From the NCBI RefSeq assembly GCF_017377795.1, contig NZ_JAFRDR010000011.1, positions 115,646 through 179,645 on the forward strand: a stretch of DNA of 64,000 nucleotides, given 5' to 3'. This document shows, piece after piece, positions 44,534-52,969 of this stretch. The DNA is from Williamsia soli (lineage in GTDB: Bacteria; Actinomycetota; Actinomycetes; Mycobacteriales; Mycobacteriaceae). The position numbers and the translations under genes were made by a program. Position 1 is the first letter of the stretch. Every line of letters starts with the position of its first letter. The notes below the pieces were generated by a model. It worked only from the letters and a program-made list of their open reading frames with translations. It was not told the DNA's origin and did not search any database.

Positions 44534-46081
44534 ATGACCTACTGGTCCAACTCTCAGGGACGCCTGATGAGCGAGCCCGAGTTCATCGCTGCCATCGCGG
44601 CGCAGCTGCAGTCAGCGGCGCCACCGGGTGCGACCGGCGCGAAGGTCGCCTTCAGTTTTGCGGGGACCGGCACGCGGTACGCCCTGACCTACTTCGGTCA
44701 GGTGTCGCAGTACCCGGTCCCGATTCCGGCGCAGGCGCTCGAGTTGGCGAGAGATCTTCGGGTCGGTCGCTACCAGTCGGGCGGCGACGCCTGCCTGCTC
44801 ATGGAGATCACGGTCGGCGCCGGCGCACCCGTGATCCGCTTCGACCACGGCGAGAACGGGCCGATCGATCAGGGCCTGATCTTCGATGCCGATGCGTATC
44901 GGGACGACCTGATGCGGTATCCGCGCCGGGCACCTGCGTGGTTGGTCGAGTACGTCGGTGGCACACCGCTCGCGCAGTTGACGTCGGGGTCGTACTTCCC
45001 GTTTCCGTCGGCGGCGTCGGTGCCTTCCCACGCCACCGACGCCCAGGCGGCGGTGCTCATCGCCCTCGACTTCATCCGGGTCCGCAACCTCGACTTCACC
45101 GGGCACAACCTCTATTCACTGACGGCGCAACGTATTCAGACCGGCTGGAGGGTCTTCACCCAGGCCCCCGTCGATCCCGCCAGAGCCGGCGGCCGGATGC
45201 GGTTGATCTTTCTGGTGGCCGACGACGGGGTCGTCGAGATACCCTCGCCCGCAATGACCCCCGAGGCGAACGAACTGATGTTCACGCAGCGGACGTTCGA
45301 GCGATCGAGGCAACGTACTCAGTCGCCTTCGGTACACACCCCGGCGCAGTCCGGAGGCGGTGTGGGGGTGGCCACGAGGGGGTCGCAGGAATCGACTCAG
45401 GATGTGCCCGGCGCCCGTGAGGCCCAGGTTGCCCGTGACAACATGTGGCGCGGTGTCGGCCAGATGTACGAGCCTTTGCTACCGCCGCTCGCGGACAACG
45501 CCGAATTGTGGCCGGGCGGCATGCGGGGCTACCGGGTGGTCCGTCGCACTCGGACCACGTTGCTCGCCACCGACGGGCTGTCGGCTCCCAGTCTGATCGG
45601 CGGGGGTACCAGTACCGCATTCGGTCCGATCCCCGGCGGGTCGATCCTGGGTGTGGGCGCCGAGTTCTTCGTCGAGACAATCGATCCCGAGCTGCGGGCT
45701 GACGAGAGCGCCCGCAACCACTGGCTGTTCACGGTCCTGTCCGCCGTCGCCGCGCACGGGGCCGCCGGAGGCTCGGACTTCGTCGCCACCATCACCGGAT
45801 CGCCGGACGCGGTCTACGTGGAACTACCGGGCGTCACCGCCCCGAGGGAGTGGCTCGTCGGCAACACCATGGGCGTGCTGCTGAGCAACAAGGCCTGGGG
45901 CGCCCCGAGTGGCTTCGACACCCCGCTCGGGCGCGTCGCACTGGTGTCGGTCACGGTGCTGCGGGCCAGTGAATCGGTGACCACGTCTGCGTGGCCTGCT
46001 GCGGCGGGCGAGATCTTTCGTCAGTTGACGGCGCGTCGGTTGGGGCACTATTTCGATCCGGGACGTGACGCTATTTATTGA
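44534..46081 (+). CDS. hypothetical two-part protein, 515 aa
   Basis: A 515-residue soluble protein of no recognised family. An N-terminal half (about 1-250) rich in hydrophobic strands is joined by a Ser/Gln/Gly-rich linker (about 255-300) to a C-terminal half (about 300-515). The late part (ILGVGAEFFVETID, PREWLVGNTMGVLLSNKAWG) is faintly like suppressor-of-fused-type domains, too weak to assign. GGGGGAGG precedes the ATG. Its last bases overlap the end of the convergent esterase gene by 7 bases. Confidence 0.6.
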   Translation: MTYWSNSQGRLMSEPEFIAAIAAQLQSAAPPGATGAKVAFSFAGTGTRYALTYFGQVSQYPVPIPAQALELARDLRVGRYQSGGDACLLMEITVGAGAPVIRFDHGENGPIDQGLIFDADAYRDDLMRYPRRAPAWLVEYVGGTPLAQLTSGSYFPFPSAASVPSHATDAQAAVLIALDFIRVRNLDFTGHNLYSLTAQRIQTGWRVFTQAPVDPARAGGRMRLIFLVADDGVVEIPSPAMTPEANELMFTQRTFERSRQRTQSPSVHTPAQSGGGVGVATRGSQESTQDVPGAREAQVARDNMWRGVGQMYEPLLPPLADNAELWPGGMRGYRVVRRTRTTLLATDGLSAPSLIGGGTSTAFGPIPGGSILGVGAEFFVETIDPELRADESARNHWLFTVLSAVAAHGAAGGSDFVATITGSPDAVYVELPGVTAPREWLVGNTMGVLLSNKAWGAPSGFDTPLGRVALVSVTVLRASESVTTSAWPAAAGEIFRQLTARRLGHYFDPGRDAIY

Positions 46082-46971
46082 GTGTTGAGGGCTTTCTGTA
46101 GGACCTCGCACTGTTCGTCGAAGAACCTCCGTCCGACGCCGGTTTTCACGATGGCGTCGAATCCGTGGAACGCCCCGGGTATCACTGTGAATGTCACCGG
46201 GACCCCGGCTTCTTCCAGGCGCTTCGCGTACGCCTCGTCCTCGTTTCGGAACAGATCCAGCGAACCGACCCCGATCCAGGCAGGTGCCAAGCCGGTCAGG
46301 TCGGTGCGGCGGGCCGGGGCTGCCGCATCCGGCGAAGCGCTACCGATGTAGGCGGCCCAACCGAATCGGTTGCTGGTGACATCCCACAGTCGATGCAGAT
46401 CGTTCGGGGTTGCGGTGCGGTCGTCGAGCATCGGGTAGACGAGCAATTGGAGCGCCGGTGTGATCTCGCCCCGATCATGGGCGAACGCGGCAACGGTGGC
46501 GGCCAGGCCACCCCCTGCGCTCGCGCCACCGACGGCGATGCGCGTCGGGTCGACATCTCCTCTGGCGGCCAGCCACTGCAGGGCCGCGTAGCAGTCTTCG
46601 GCGGGGGTGGGGAAACCGAACTCGGGGGCGAGTCGGTAGTCCACCGAGGCCACGATCAGGCCGACCTCGTCTGCGAAGCGCTGGCAGATCCTGTCGTCTT
46701 GGGCCGCTGTACCGATCACGTAGCCGCCGCCGTGAATCCACAGCAGCGCAGGTCCGGGTACGGACGCGAGAGCCTGGGGCCGGAACACCCTGACCCTCAC
46801 GCCGGGAATGACCTCATGCACCTGAGCTCGTGCACTGCCCCGCACCACACCGGTCAGCTTGCGCATCGCCGGCAGCGTCCGCTTCGTGATGGGATGGCCC
46901 GGAACGAGGACGGAGGCCAGACGGAGATCCGGGTGGTAGTGCTTGCGGTTGCGGAGGCGGGCGAGGATCAC
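46075..46971 (-). CDS. alpha/beta hydrolase of the hormone-sensitive-lipase family
   Basis: A 298-residue HSL/LipH-type carboxylesterase. The oxyanion motif is HGGGYVIG, the nucleophile elbow GASAGGGLA, the acid in GSLDLFRNED and the histidine in GAFHGFD, all in family order. It hydrolyses short- to medium-chain acyl esters; in mycobacteria such enzymes are numerous. No signal peptide. It overlaps the hypothetical protein at its 3' end and diverges from trpB2 with about 57 bases between starts. Confidence 0.9.
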   Translation of the reverse strand: MILARLRNRKHYHPDLRLASVLVPGHPITKRTLPAMRKLTGVVRGSARAQVHEVIPGVRVRVFRPQALASVPGPALLWIHGGGYVIGTAAQDDRICQRFADEVGLIVASVDYRLAPEFGFPTPAEDCYAALQWLAARGDVDPTRIAVGGASAGGGLAATVAAFAHDRGEITPALQLLVYPMLDDRTATPNDLHRLWDVTSNRFGWAAYIGSASPDAAAPARRTDLTGLAPAWIGVGSLDLFRNEDEAYAKRLEEAGVPVTFTVIPGAFHGFDAIVKTGVGRRFFDEQCEVLQKALNTQ

Positions 46972-47028
46972 GATCGGATGCTAGCCGAATGCTGCGCCTC
47001 GCAGGGCCGGGACTTTAAAGTCGATGCC

Positions 47029-48330
47029 ATGACAAGTAATGCCACCACCGAAAGCCCTGACATCATCGAAGTCGAGGTTCCCACCCACTGGTACAACCTC
47101 GCTGCCGAGCTGTCGGAGCCGATTCCCCCGCATCTGCATCCGGGTACGAAGGAGCCGGTCGGCCCCGACGATCTCGCGCCCCTGTTCCCGGCGGGACTCA
47201 TCGCGCAGGAGGTGTCGCCCGAGGTCTACATCGAGATCCCCGAGCCGGTGCGTGAGGTCTACAAGATGTGGCGGCCGTCGCCGCTGATCCGGGCGCGTCG
47301 CTTCGAGCAGGCCCTGAACACCAGGGCTCGGATCTACGTGAAATACGAGGGCGTGAGCCCGGTGGGTAGTCACAAGACAAACTCCGCTGTGGCGCAGGCC
47401 TATTACAACTCGGTGGATGGAGTCAAGAAACTGACGACGGAGACCGGAGCCGGCCAGTGGGGCAGTGCCCTCGCGTTCGCCGGCGCACTGTTCAACATCG
47501 ACGTCGAGGTCTGGCAGGTACGCGCGTCCTACGAGTCGAAGCCGTACCGGCGCTACCTGATCGAAACCTACGGCGGCACAATCCATTCCAGCCCGTCCGA
47601 GCTGACTGAAGCGGGCCGGGCGATCCTCGCCGCGACCCCCGACACCACGGGCAGCCTCGGGATGGCCGTCAGTGAGGCCGTGGAAGCGGCCGTCAAGGAT
47701 CCCGAGGCGCGGTACGCGCTGGGCAGCGTGCTCAACCACGTCGTCCTGCACCAGAGCGTCATCGGGCTCGAAGCCGTGGAGCAGCTCGCCCTGGTGGAGT
47801 CCGGCGGCGCCGATCTGGTGGTCGGTTGCGCCGGTGGCGGATCCAACCTCGCAGGCCTGGCCTTCCCGTTCCTCCGGGAGAAGCTGCACGGCAGGTCGGA
47901 TCCGACGGTGCTGGCCGCTGAGCCCTCGGCGTGTCCCTCGATCACCAACGGCGAATACCGCTACGACCACGGAGACGTCGCCGGTTTGACGCCACTGTTG
48001 AAGATGCACACGCTCGGAATGGATGTCGTGCCGGATCCGATCCATGCCGGTGGGCTTCGCTACCACGGGATGTCACCGGCACTGAGCCACACGGTCGAAC
48101 TCGGACTGGTCGAGGGCGTCGCGATCGACCAGTCCGAAGCGTTTGCCGCCGGAGTGCTCTTCGCCAGGACCCAGGGTATCGTCCCGGCGCCCGAATCGAC
48201 TCACGCCATCGCCGCAGCGGTTGCGCGGGTGCGGGATTCAGACGCCGAAGACGTCGTGGTGATCGGTCTGAGTGGCCACGGTCAGCTCGATCTGCCGGCT
48301 TACTCGGAGTTCCTCTCCGGAAACGTCTGA
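47029..48330 (+). CDS. trpB2: TrpB2-type tryptophan synthase beta chain
   Basis: A 433-residue PLP enzyme of the TrpB2 class, longer than TrpB1 and with an N-terminal extension that begins HWYNLAAEL. PLP is held by Lys116 in GSHKTNSA, and the phosphate loop is CAGGGSN. It joins indole with serine to form tryptophan. No trpA or other trp genes are here; TrpB2 proteins in Actinobacteria often stand alone and may salvage free indole. ATG 47029 fits the family N-terminus; the frame is open much further upstream. Confidence 0.92.
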   Translation: MTSNATTESPDIIEVEVPTHWYNLAAELSEPIPPHLHPGTKEPVGPDDLAPLFPAGLIAQEVSPEVYIEIPEPVREVYKMWRPSPLIRARRFEQALNTRARIYVKYEGVSPVGSHKTNSAVAQAYYNSVDGVKKLTTETGAGQWGSALAFAGALFNIDVEVWQVRASYESKPYRRYLIETYGGTIHSSPSELTEAGRAILAATPDTTGSLGMAVSEAVEAAVKDPEARYALGSVLNHVVLHQSVIGLEAVEQLALVESGGADLVVGCAGGGSNLAGLAFPFLREKLHGRSDPTVLAAEPSACPSITNGEYRYDHGDVAGLTPLLKMHTLGMDVVPDPIHAGGLRYHGMSPALSHTVELGLVEGVAIDQSEAFAAGVLFARTQGIVPAPESTHAIAAAVARVRDSDAEDVVVIGLSGHGQLDLPAYSEFLSGNV

Positions 48331-48370
48331 ACAGGGTCGACAGGTTCACCCAAAGGAACCCGGGGCATGG

Positions 48371-49411
48371 TCAGCGGGTGGGCACCACAACTGCCCGTCC
48401 GCGGATCGTGCCTGCGTGGAGGCGTTCGTATGCCTCCGGCGCCGAGTCCATGGCGAACTCTTCGACGGCGATCTCGATCGCGCCGCGGCGGGCCAGTTCG
48501 ACGACCTCGATCAGCTCCGATCGTGAGCCCCAGTTGACCACCCGTACGGAGACATCGAACGGCACGGTCAGATATCCGACGGGGACGGCACCGGTGCTGA
48601 CACCGACCATCACGATCTGTCCGGCAATGGCGACCGTCGACTGCGCGAGCGCTGCCGTGGGTTCGGCACCGACGAAGTCGAAGACGACGTCCGCGCCGCG
48701 ACCTCCGGTGAGCTCCCTAACCCGTTCGGCGGCAGCAGCATCCGAGGCGAAAGCGTGATCTGCACCGAGTTCGAGGGCATGGGAGATGCTTGCCGGGTTG
48801 ATGTCGACGGCGATGATGGTCGCCTGCGTCAACGCTTTGAGCAGTTGCACGCCGACGTGGCCGAGGCCGCCGACGCCGATCACCAGCGCGGTGGTTCCCG
48901 GAGTGAGGGCAGGAAGCGACGGTTTGATCGCGTGGTAGGGCGTCAGGGCGGCATCGGTGAGGGACACGCTCGGAATCGGATCGAGGTCGCCGAGCGGCAC
49001 CAGATGCCGGACGTCGTCGACGATCATGTACTCGGCCATGGTGCCCGGCCGATGTATGCCGGGAGCCGATATCCCATCGACGCAATTGTTTTCGCTACCT
49101 TGTGCGCACGAATGGCAGACGCCACAGCCCCAGGGGCCGTAGACGAGAACCGAATCGCCGACCTCGACTCCGGTGGTTCCGGGTCCGAGTTCGGCGACCT
49201 CTCCCGCACCCTCGTGTCCGAGGGTCAGCGGGAGAGGTGCGAAGACATACTGATCCGCGGGGGTCGACATGATGAACTCGTCGGAATGACAGGCCCCGGA
49301 GGCGGTCATCCGCACCAGGATCTCGCCGGCACCCGGGATCGGCCTGTCGATCTCCACGACCTCAGGGCGGGCCCCGAACTCGCGGTACTGCAGGGCCCTC
49401 ATCATCGGCAT
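48371..49411 (-). CDS. zinc-dependent MDR alcohol dehydrogenase
   Basis: A 346-residue zinc alcohol dehydrogenase. The catalytic zinc site uses the Cys of GACHSDEF and His of LGHEGAGE; the structural zinc uses the four-Cys loop CGVCHSCAQGSENNC. A Rossmann loop GVGGLGHVGVQ and an acidic residue after it (AVDIN) suggest NAD. It is the last gene of a minus-strand operon; its ATG lies one base past the Rieske gene stop. It probably oxidises an alcohol made from the Rieske oxygenase product. Confidence 0.92.
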   Translation of the reverse strand: MPMMRALQYREFGARPEVVEIDRPIPGAGEILVRMTASGACHSDEFIMSTPADQYVFAPLPLTLGHEGAGEVAELGPGTTGVEVGDSVLVYGPWGCGVCHSCAQGSENNCVDGISAPGIHRPGTMAEYMIVDDVRHLVPLGDLDPIPSVSLTDAALTPYHAIKPSLPALTPGTTALVIGVGGLGHVGVQLLKALTQATIIAVDINPASISHALELGADHAFASDAAAAERVRELTGGRGADVVFDFVGAEPTAALAQSTVAIAGQIVMVGVSTGAVPVGYLTVPFDVSVRVVNWGSRSELIEVVELARRGAIEIAVEEFAMDSAPEAYERLHAGTIRGRAVVVPTR

Positions 49412-49412
49412 G

Positions 49413-50807
49413 TCAGTCGTCGACTTCCTCGCCGATCCACTTCGCGAGCAAATGGTGGATGTGGCGGATCTTGACTTCCTGGTACCGGGCCAGCGGAAGG
49501 GTCTTGGTCTGAGCGGACTTCAGGCCCTTGTGTACCTTCGGCATGTTGTATGCGTCCTGGTCGAACACGCGGGCCGAACTGCCGAGAACCGTTGCCTCCA
49601 ACCAGGACTGCTCAGGATCGAGCCACTGTGTCTTGGCAGGCTTCGGCCGTTCGCCCTTGAAAGGGGCGAGCAGGTAGACGTCCATGATCGAGGTCTCGTG
49701 GTTGTCGCCGTTGGGTCGGAACCGGTAGACGATGCGCTGGTAGGCGCCCCACGGATGAAAATTCGGGAAGACGGTGTAGTAGATGCTGTCGAGCGACTCC
49801 GCGTCAGACATCAAGTCCGCCTTGACGTCTCCGATGATGTCGCGCAGACCCTCACGGGCCAGCATGCCGGACATCTCCCGGGCGGTGACGCCTTCGGGCA
49901 GGGTGACCATGGGGTCCTCGTCGATGCGGGCATCGACCATCGAGTCGAACATCTCCTGCTCGGTGGGCACGAACTTGATGTGCGGGCTGGGGACGCCGTT
50001 GGCGGTGATCCCGCGGTTGAAGTTGCCCCAGCTGTCGTACTGGCTGTTCGAGTCACCGGTACCGACCACGCGCTGCGGGTGGGTGGTGATCACGTGGAAG
50101 GCCTCGGAGAAGGCTTCCTGGGCGATCTTCCAGTTGGCCTGGATCACCTGTGCCACGTGAGCCTGGATGTAGCGGTCTTCCAAAGGCCAGGCCTCGAAGT
50201 GCTTTCCGAGGTCGCCGAGGAAGCTGTCGAGTGATTCGGACGCGGGGTCCATGTTGATGAAGACGAACCCGCCCCAGGTGTCGACCTTGACCTGCGGCAG
50301 ATCCATCTTGCCTTTGTCGACCTGAGGAAAATCCCAGGCGCAGGTCATGGACTTCAGTGAGCCGTCGAAGTTCCAGGCGAATCCGTGGAAGGGGCAACGG
50401 ATTTCGTTGCCCGCCGGTCCGTCTTCTTCGCGGAGGGTGCGACCACGGTGCAGGCAGGAGTTGTAGAAGGCGCGGATGCTCATGTCCTTGCCGCGGACGA
50501 TGAGGATCGATTTCTCACAGATCTCGTAGACCAGGGTGTCCCCGGGTTCGGGGATCTCTTCCTCGCGGCACGCCATCTGCCAGACCTTGTACCAGACCCG
50601 GTCGCGTTCGAGTTCGTGGTACTTGCGGCTGATGTAGCGCGACACCGGCACGAAGTTCTGGTCCTCGTACAACTCGTACGACTCTTCCCGCAGGATGTCC
50701 GGAACCGGGTGGGTGTCGGTCTCCAGCAGGCGCTGGTAGCCGGTGCCGTTCTCGATGAAGCCGTCGTCAGTTGCTGACTGCTGGGTAGGGCGCGCTTCCG
50801 TGGTCAC
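49413..50807 (-). CDS. Rieske aromatic-ring-hydroxylating dioxygenase, alpha subunit
   Basis: A 464-residue Rieske oxygenase. The 2Fe-2S ligands are Cys118, His120, Cys138 and His141 (SCLHRG...CPFHGF). The mononuclear iron uses His238 and His243 (FHVITTHP) and a later Asp. It activates oxygen to hydroxylate an organic ring. No beta subunit, ferredoxin or reductase gene is adjacent; an upstream 101-residue protein overlaps its start by 4 bases (ATGA) and may be a partner. The ring substrate is not predictable from the sequence. Confidence 0.93.
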   Translation of the reverse strand: MTTEARPTQQSATDDGFIENGTGYQRLLETDTHPVPDILREESYELYEDQNFVPVSRYISRKYHELERDRVWYKVWQMACREEEIPEPGDTLVYEICEKSILIVRGKDMSIRAFYNSCLHRGRTLREEDGPAGNEIRCPFHGFAWNFDGSLKSMTCAWDFPQVDKGKMDLPQVKVDTWGGFVFINMDPASESLDSFLGDLGKHFEAWPLEDRYIQAHVAQVIQANWKIAQEAFSEAFHVITTHPQRVVGTGDSNSQYDSWGNFNRGITANGVPSPHIKFVPTEQEMFDSMVDARIDEDPMVTLPEGVTAREMSGMLAREGLRDIIGDVKADLMSDAESLDSIYYTVFPNFHPWGAYQRIVYRFRPNGDNHETSIMDVYLLAPFKGERPKPAKTQWLDPEQSWLEATVLGSSARVFDQDAYNMPKVHKGLKSAQTKTLPLARYQEVKIRHIHHLLAKWIGEEVDD

Positions 50808-51109
50808 AGCTTGCCTCCTTGTTCCAGGCTGACGGCGAGAGCATCCTGTGCCACCTTGTCGGCCTGCATCTTCTCGAGGAGCTTTGCAGCTCCCATGAAT
50901 CGTCGGTTCTGGGTGATGGGCACGGGTTCTCGGGGGCCCAGGCCCACCCAGCGGGCGAGTTCGGGATCCACTGACTTCACCTCACCGTGGAGGTATCGGC
51001 CTTCGGGATCGAAAGTGCCGGTCTTACCGTCCTTGGTGGTCACGAGGACGTTGTAGTCCTCATCGAACTCGTAGATCGCTCGGCTCATCGGATGCTTGAT
51101 CTGTCGCAT
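50804..51109 (-). CDS. 101-residue protein coupled to the Rieske oxygenase
   Basis: A small acidic-then-basic protein. The first 40 residues form short strands (RAIYEFDEDYNVLVTTKDGKTGTFDPEGRYL), then a proline-rich loop (GLGPREPVPITQNRRF) and a C-terminal amphipathic helix. No cofactor-binding motif is seen, so it is not a ferredoxin. An AAAGGAG site precedes the ATG, and its end overlaps the Rieske gene by four bases. It may be a stabilising or specificity subunit; this is inference. Confidence 0.75.
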   Translation of the reverse strand: MRQIKHPMSRAIYEFDEDYNVLVTTKDGKTGTFDPEGRYLHGEVKSVDPELARWVGLGPREPVPITQNRRFMGAAKLLEKMQADKVAQDALAVSLEQGGKL

Positions 51110-51220
51110 CTGGAGTCTCCTTTGTCGGGGCTGCTGCCTTACTTGGCACCGAATGCACTAACTGTAGCAGCGAAAGGTGATCACGAGCACAGTTTTCTTT
51201 ACGTTCACTCCAATAACCGC

Positions 51221-51967
51221 TCAGCGCAGGCGTGCGGCCCATTCGAGCGCACCGGCGACGAGCTGCCGATACGTCGGATCAGAGAGGGTAGGCGCCTTGT
51301 CACCTGGCTGGAGGTAGGCCAGCCGGCTGCGACCGGTTGTCTTCGTCCACCCCACCAGTTGTGATCCCGGTCGGTGGTGCCAACCTGCACGATCGTCGCG
51401 CCGACCGGACATCGCGAGGGCGGTGGACCAGTGCACTGCGTCGCTCATCTCGGCATCGGTGCGCAGCAGTGGTGTGACGTCGTCCTCGAAGCACTCGCAC
51501 AGATAGGTTTCGTCGACGAGGTCGAAGGTGGGCGGGAGGCCGGCGACGATCGGATGGGTGGGATCGGCGACCGTGACCCGCTGTGCCACGGCATGCCGAT
51601 AGCCGGAATCAGGGCAGCTCACGCCGCGTACGACGCCGGGTTGGTACAGGTAGCGGCCCCCGACGAACTCGGCCCAGCCGTCCCAGTTCGCCCAGGATGC
51701 GATGGCGTGATGCAGGATCACGTAGCCGTGGCCGGTCTCAGGCGCGGCGGCGATTGCTGCCCGCAGGCTCGCAGGGGGATCGGCAGGCTCCGGCAGGGTG
51801 CCGGGCATGTCGTAGTGCAGCGACACGTCGAACGCCTCCAGTTCGGTGGCATTCAATTCTGCGTTCGGATGCTCGAACCAGGTGATCTCGCCGGGCAGCG
51901 AGCCCAGGAAATCCGTGAAGGCGTCGCGGTCGAACGAGTGTCCGCCGGTGAAGGCCGCTACGCGCAT
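51221..51967 (-). CDS. ThuA-like (class I glutamine-amidotransferase fold) protein
   Basis: A 248-residue ThuA-like protein. ThuA family stretches are AAFTGGHSFDRDAFTDFL at the N-terminus, YVILHHAIASWANWDGWAEFVGGRY in the middle and LAYLQPGDKAPTLSDPTYRQLVAGALEWA at the end. No catalytic Cys is at the usual amidotransferase position. ThuA is linked to trehalose/keto-sugar use in rhizobia, but function here is unknown. It leads the Rieske operon, with about 110 bases before the next gene. ATG 51967 has a better GGAG site than GTG 51973. An operator-like palindrome lies upstream. Confidence 0.85.
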   Translation of the reverse strand: MRVAAFTGGHSFDRDAFTDFLGSLPGEITWFEHPNAELNATELEAFDVSLHYDMPGTLPEPADPPASLRAAIAAAPETGHGYVILHHAIASWANWDGWAEFVGGRYLYQPGVVRGVSCPDSGYRHAVAQRVTVADPTHPIVAGLPPTFDLVDETYLCECFEDDVTPLLRTDAEMSDAVHWSTALAMSGRRDDRAGWHHRPGSQLVGWTKTTGRSRLAYLQPGDKAPTLSDPTYRQLVAGALEWAARLR

Positions 51968-52006
51968 GGCCACACTCCGTTTCTGAGTAATTCAACTGGG
52001 GTTGCA

Positions 52007-52021
52007 GTCAAGTTACTCGAC
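52007..52021. promoter_or_regulatory. imperfect 7-1-7 palindrome upstream of the ThuA-Rieske operon
   Basis: gtcaagt-t-actcgac is a 15-base inverted repeat with one mismatch, lying 40 bases upstream of the ThuA-like start. It matches the perfect palindrome at 58258-58272 (compared as its reverse complement) at 12 of 15 positions. A likely TetR operator. Confidence 0.6.
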
Positions 52022-52044
52022 GGGAATGGCCTCGCGGGTTCGGT

Positions 52045-52845
52045 TCAGCGACCTTCGATCATCTTGGAGCACACGTCTGTGGTCGCCGAGCGCAGCCGCG
52101 GAACCGAGATGGTCGCGAGCGGACCGCCCTCGATACGCAGCGGCTGGATGGCGATCGTGGTGGCGATCATCGTCCGTACTCGCAGTGTCCGCGCCGCCTG
52201 TTGCGCGGCCGCCGAGCGCTTGTTCGCAGGTGTCTCGTCGACGGGGAAGTAGTCGAAGGCTCGCCGGATGTGGCGGTCCTCGTACTCCTTGGTGAGAAGT
52301 CGGGTGCCTGGGGTTGCACCCCCGGCCATCTGCAGAAACAGCATGCGGGCGGCATTGGGGTGGGCGGCCGTCCAGTCCCAGACGGCCTCCACCACATCCT
52401 TGAACGACTGCGCGTCGCCGGTCACATCATCCGGGCGGGCCGCCTGCGCGGCAGCGGAACTGGCGTCCATCGCATATCCCAGCGCGCTCTCGAACAGGTC
52501 TTCTTTGCTGGAGAAGTGGTAGTAGACCGCGGTCGGAACCATCCCGGCTTCCTCGGCGATCTCCTGGATCGACGCTTCCGCGAACCCCTTCTTGGAGAAG
52601 ACGCGGACGGCGGCCTTGACGATCAGGTGCCGTCGCGATGGCCGATGAGCTGACCCCTTGACCTGCGCTGTCGGCTCGACGGGCGCGTCCTCGACCTCTG
52701 GTTCCCGGTCGGCCGGGATGACCACCGTGGCCGGGATGTCGTCGGCGGCGGGGAACGAATCCCATCCCCATTGCTCGGCGTGACCCTCCTCGGGGCCATC
52801 ACCTGGTGCGTCGTCGTCATCTGGCTTGCTGTTTCGCCGTGGCAC
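52045..52845 (-). CDS. TetR-family regulator with long acidic N-terminal extension
   Basis: A 266-residue TetR regulator. The helix-turn-helix (about 80-125) reads IVKAAVRVFSKKGFAEASIQEIAEEAGMVPTAVYYHFSSKEDLFESAL. About 70 acidic, low-complexity residues precede it (DDDDAPGDGPEEGH...). The GTG at 52845 has GGAGGAGG six bases upstream. The C-terminal part (about 130-266) is the ligand/dimer domain. It is divergent from a second TetR gene and ends immediately before the ThuA operon promoter, whose operator it may control. Confidence 0.88.
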   Translation of the reverse strand: MPRRNSKPDDDDAPGDGPEEGHAEQWGWDSFPAADDIPATVVIPADREPEVEDAPVEPTAQVKGSAHRPSRRHLIVKAAVRVFSKKGFAEASIQEIAEEAGMVPTAVYYHFSSKEDLFESALGYAMDASSAAAQAARPDDVTGDAQSFKDVVEAVWDWTAAHPNAARMLFLQMAGGATPGTRLLTKEYEDRHIRRAFDYFPVDETPANKRSAAAQQAARTLRVRTMIATTIAIQPLRIEGGPLATISVPRLRSATTDVCSKMIEGR

Positions 52846-52926
52846 AGCGGTCCTCCTCCACCTGCGGATCACTGAAGTGACCCCAAGCTACTCCCAGATG
52901 GGGCCGCGGTGACCGCGGGCCGGGCC

Positions 52927-52963
52927 GTGGGGTGTCACGATCCGGGCATCGGGTGTCATGATC
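52927..52963. promoter_or_regulatory. two direct repeats between divergent TetR genes
   Basis: ggtgtcacgatc at 52931-52942 and ggtgtcatgatc at 52952-52963 match at 11 of 12 positions and are 21 bases (two helical turns) apart. The second overlaps the start region of the rightward TetR gene. The right half (TCACGAT) is shared with the palindrome at 58344-58358, so this is a candidate operator for autoregulation. Confidence 0.5.
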
Positions 52964-52969
52964 TAGCCC

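Noticed and set aside
51176..51190. Extra copy of the atcgtga-a-tcacgat operator near the 101-residue protein
   Set aside because: gtgatcacga shares the half-site words but has the wrong spacing and only about 9 of 15 matches.
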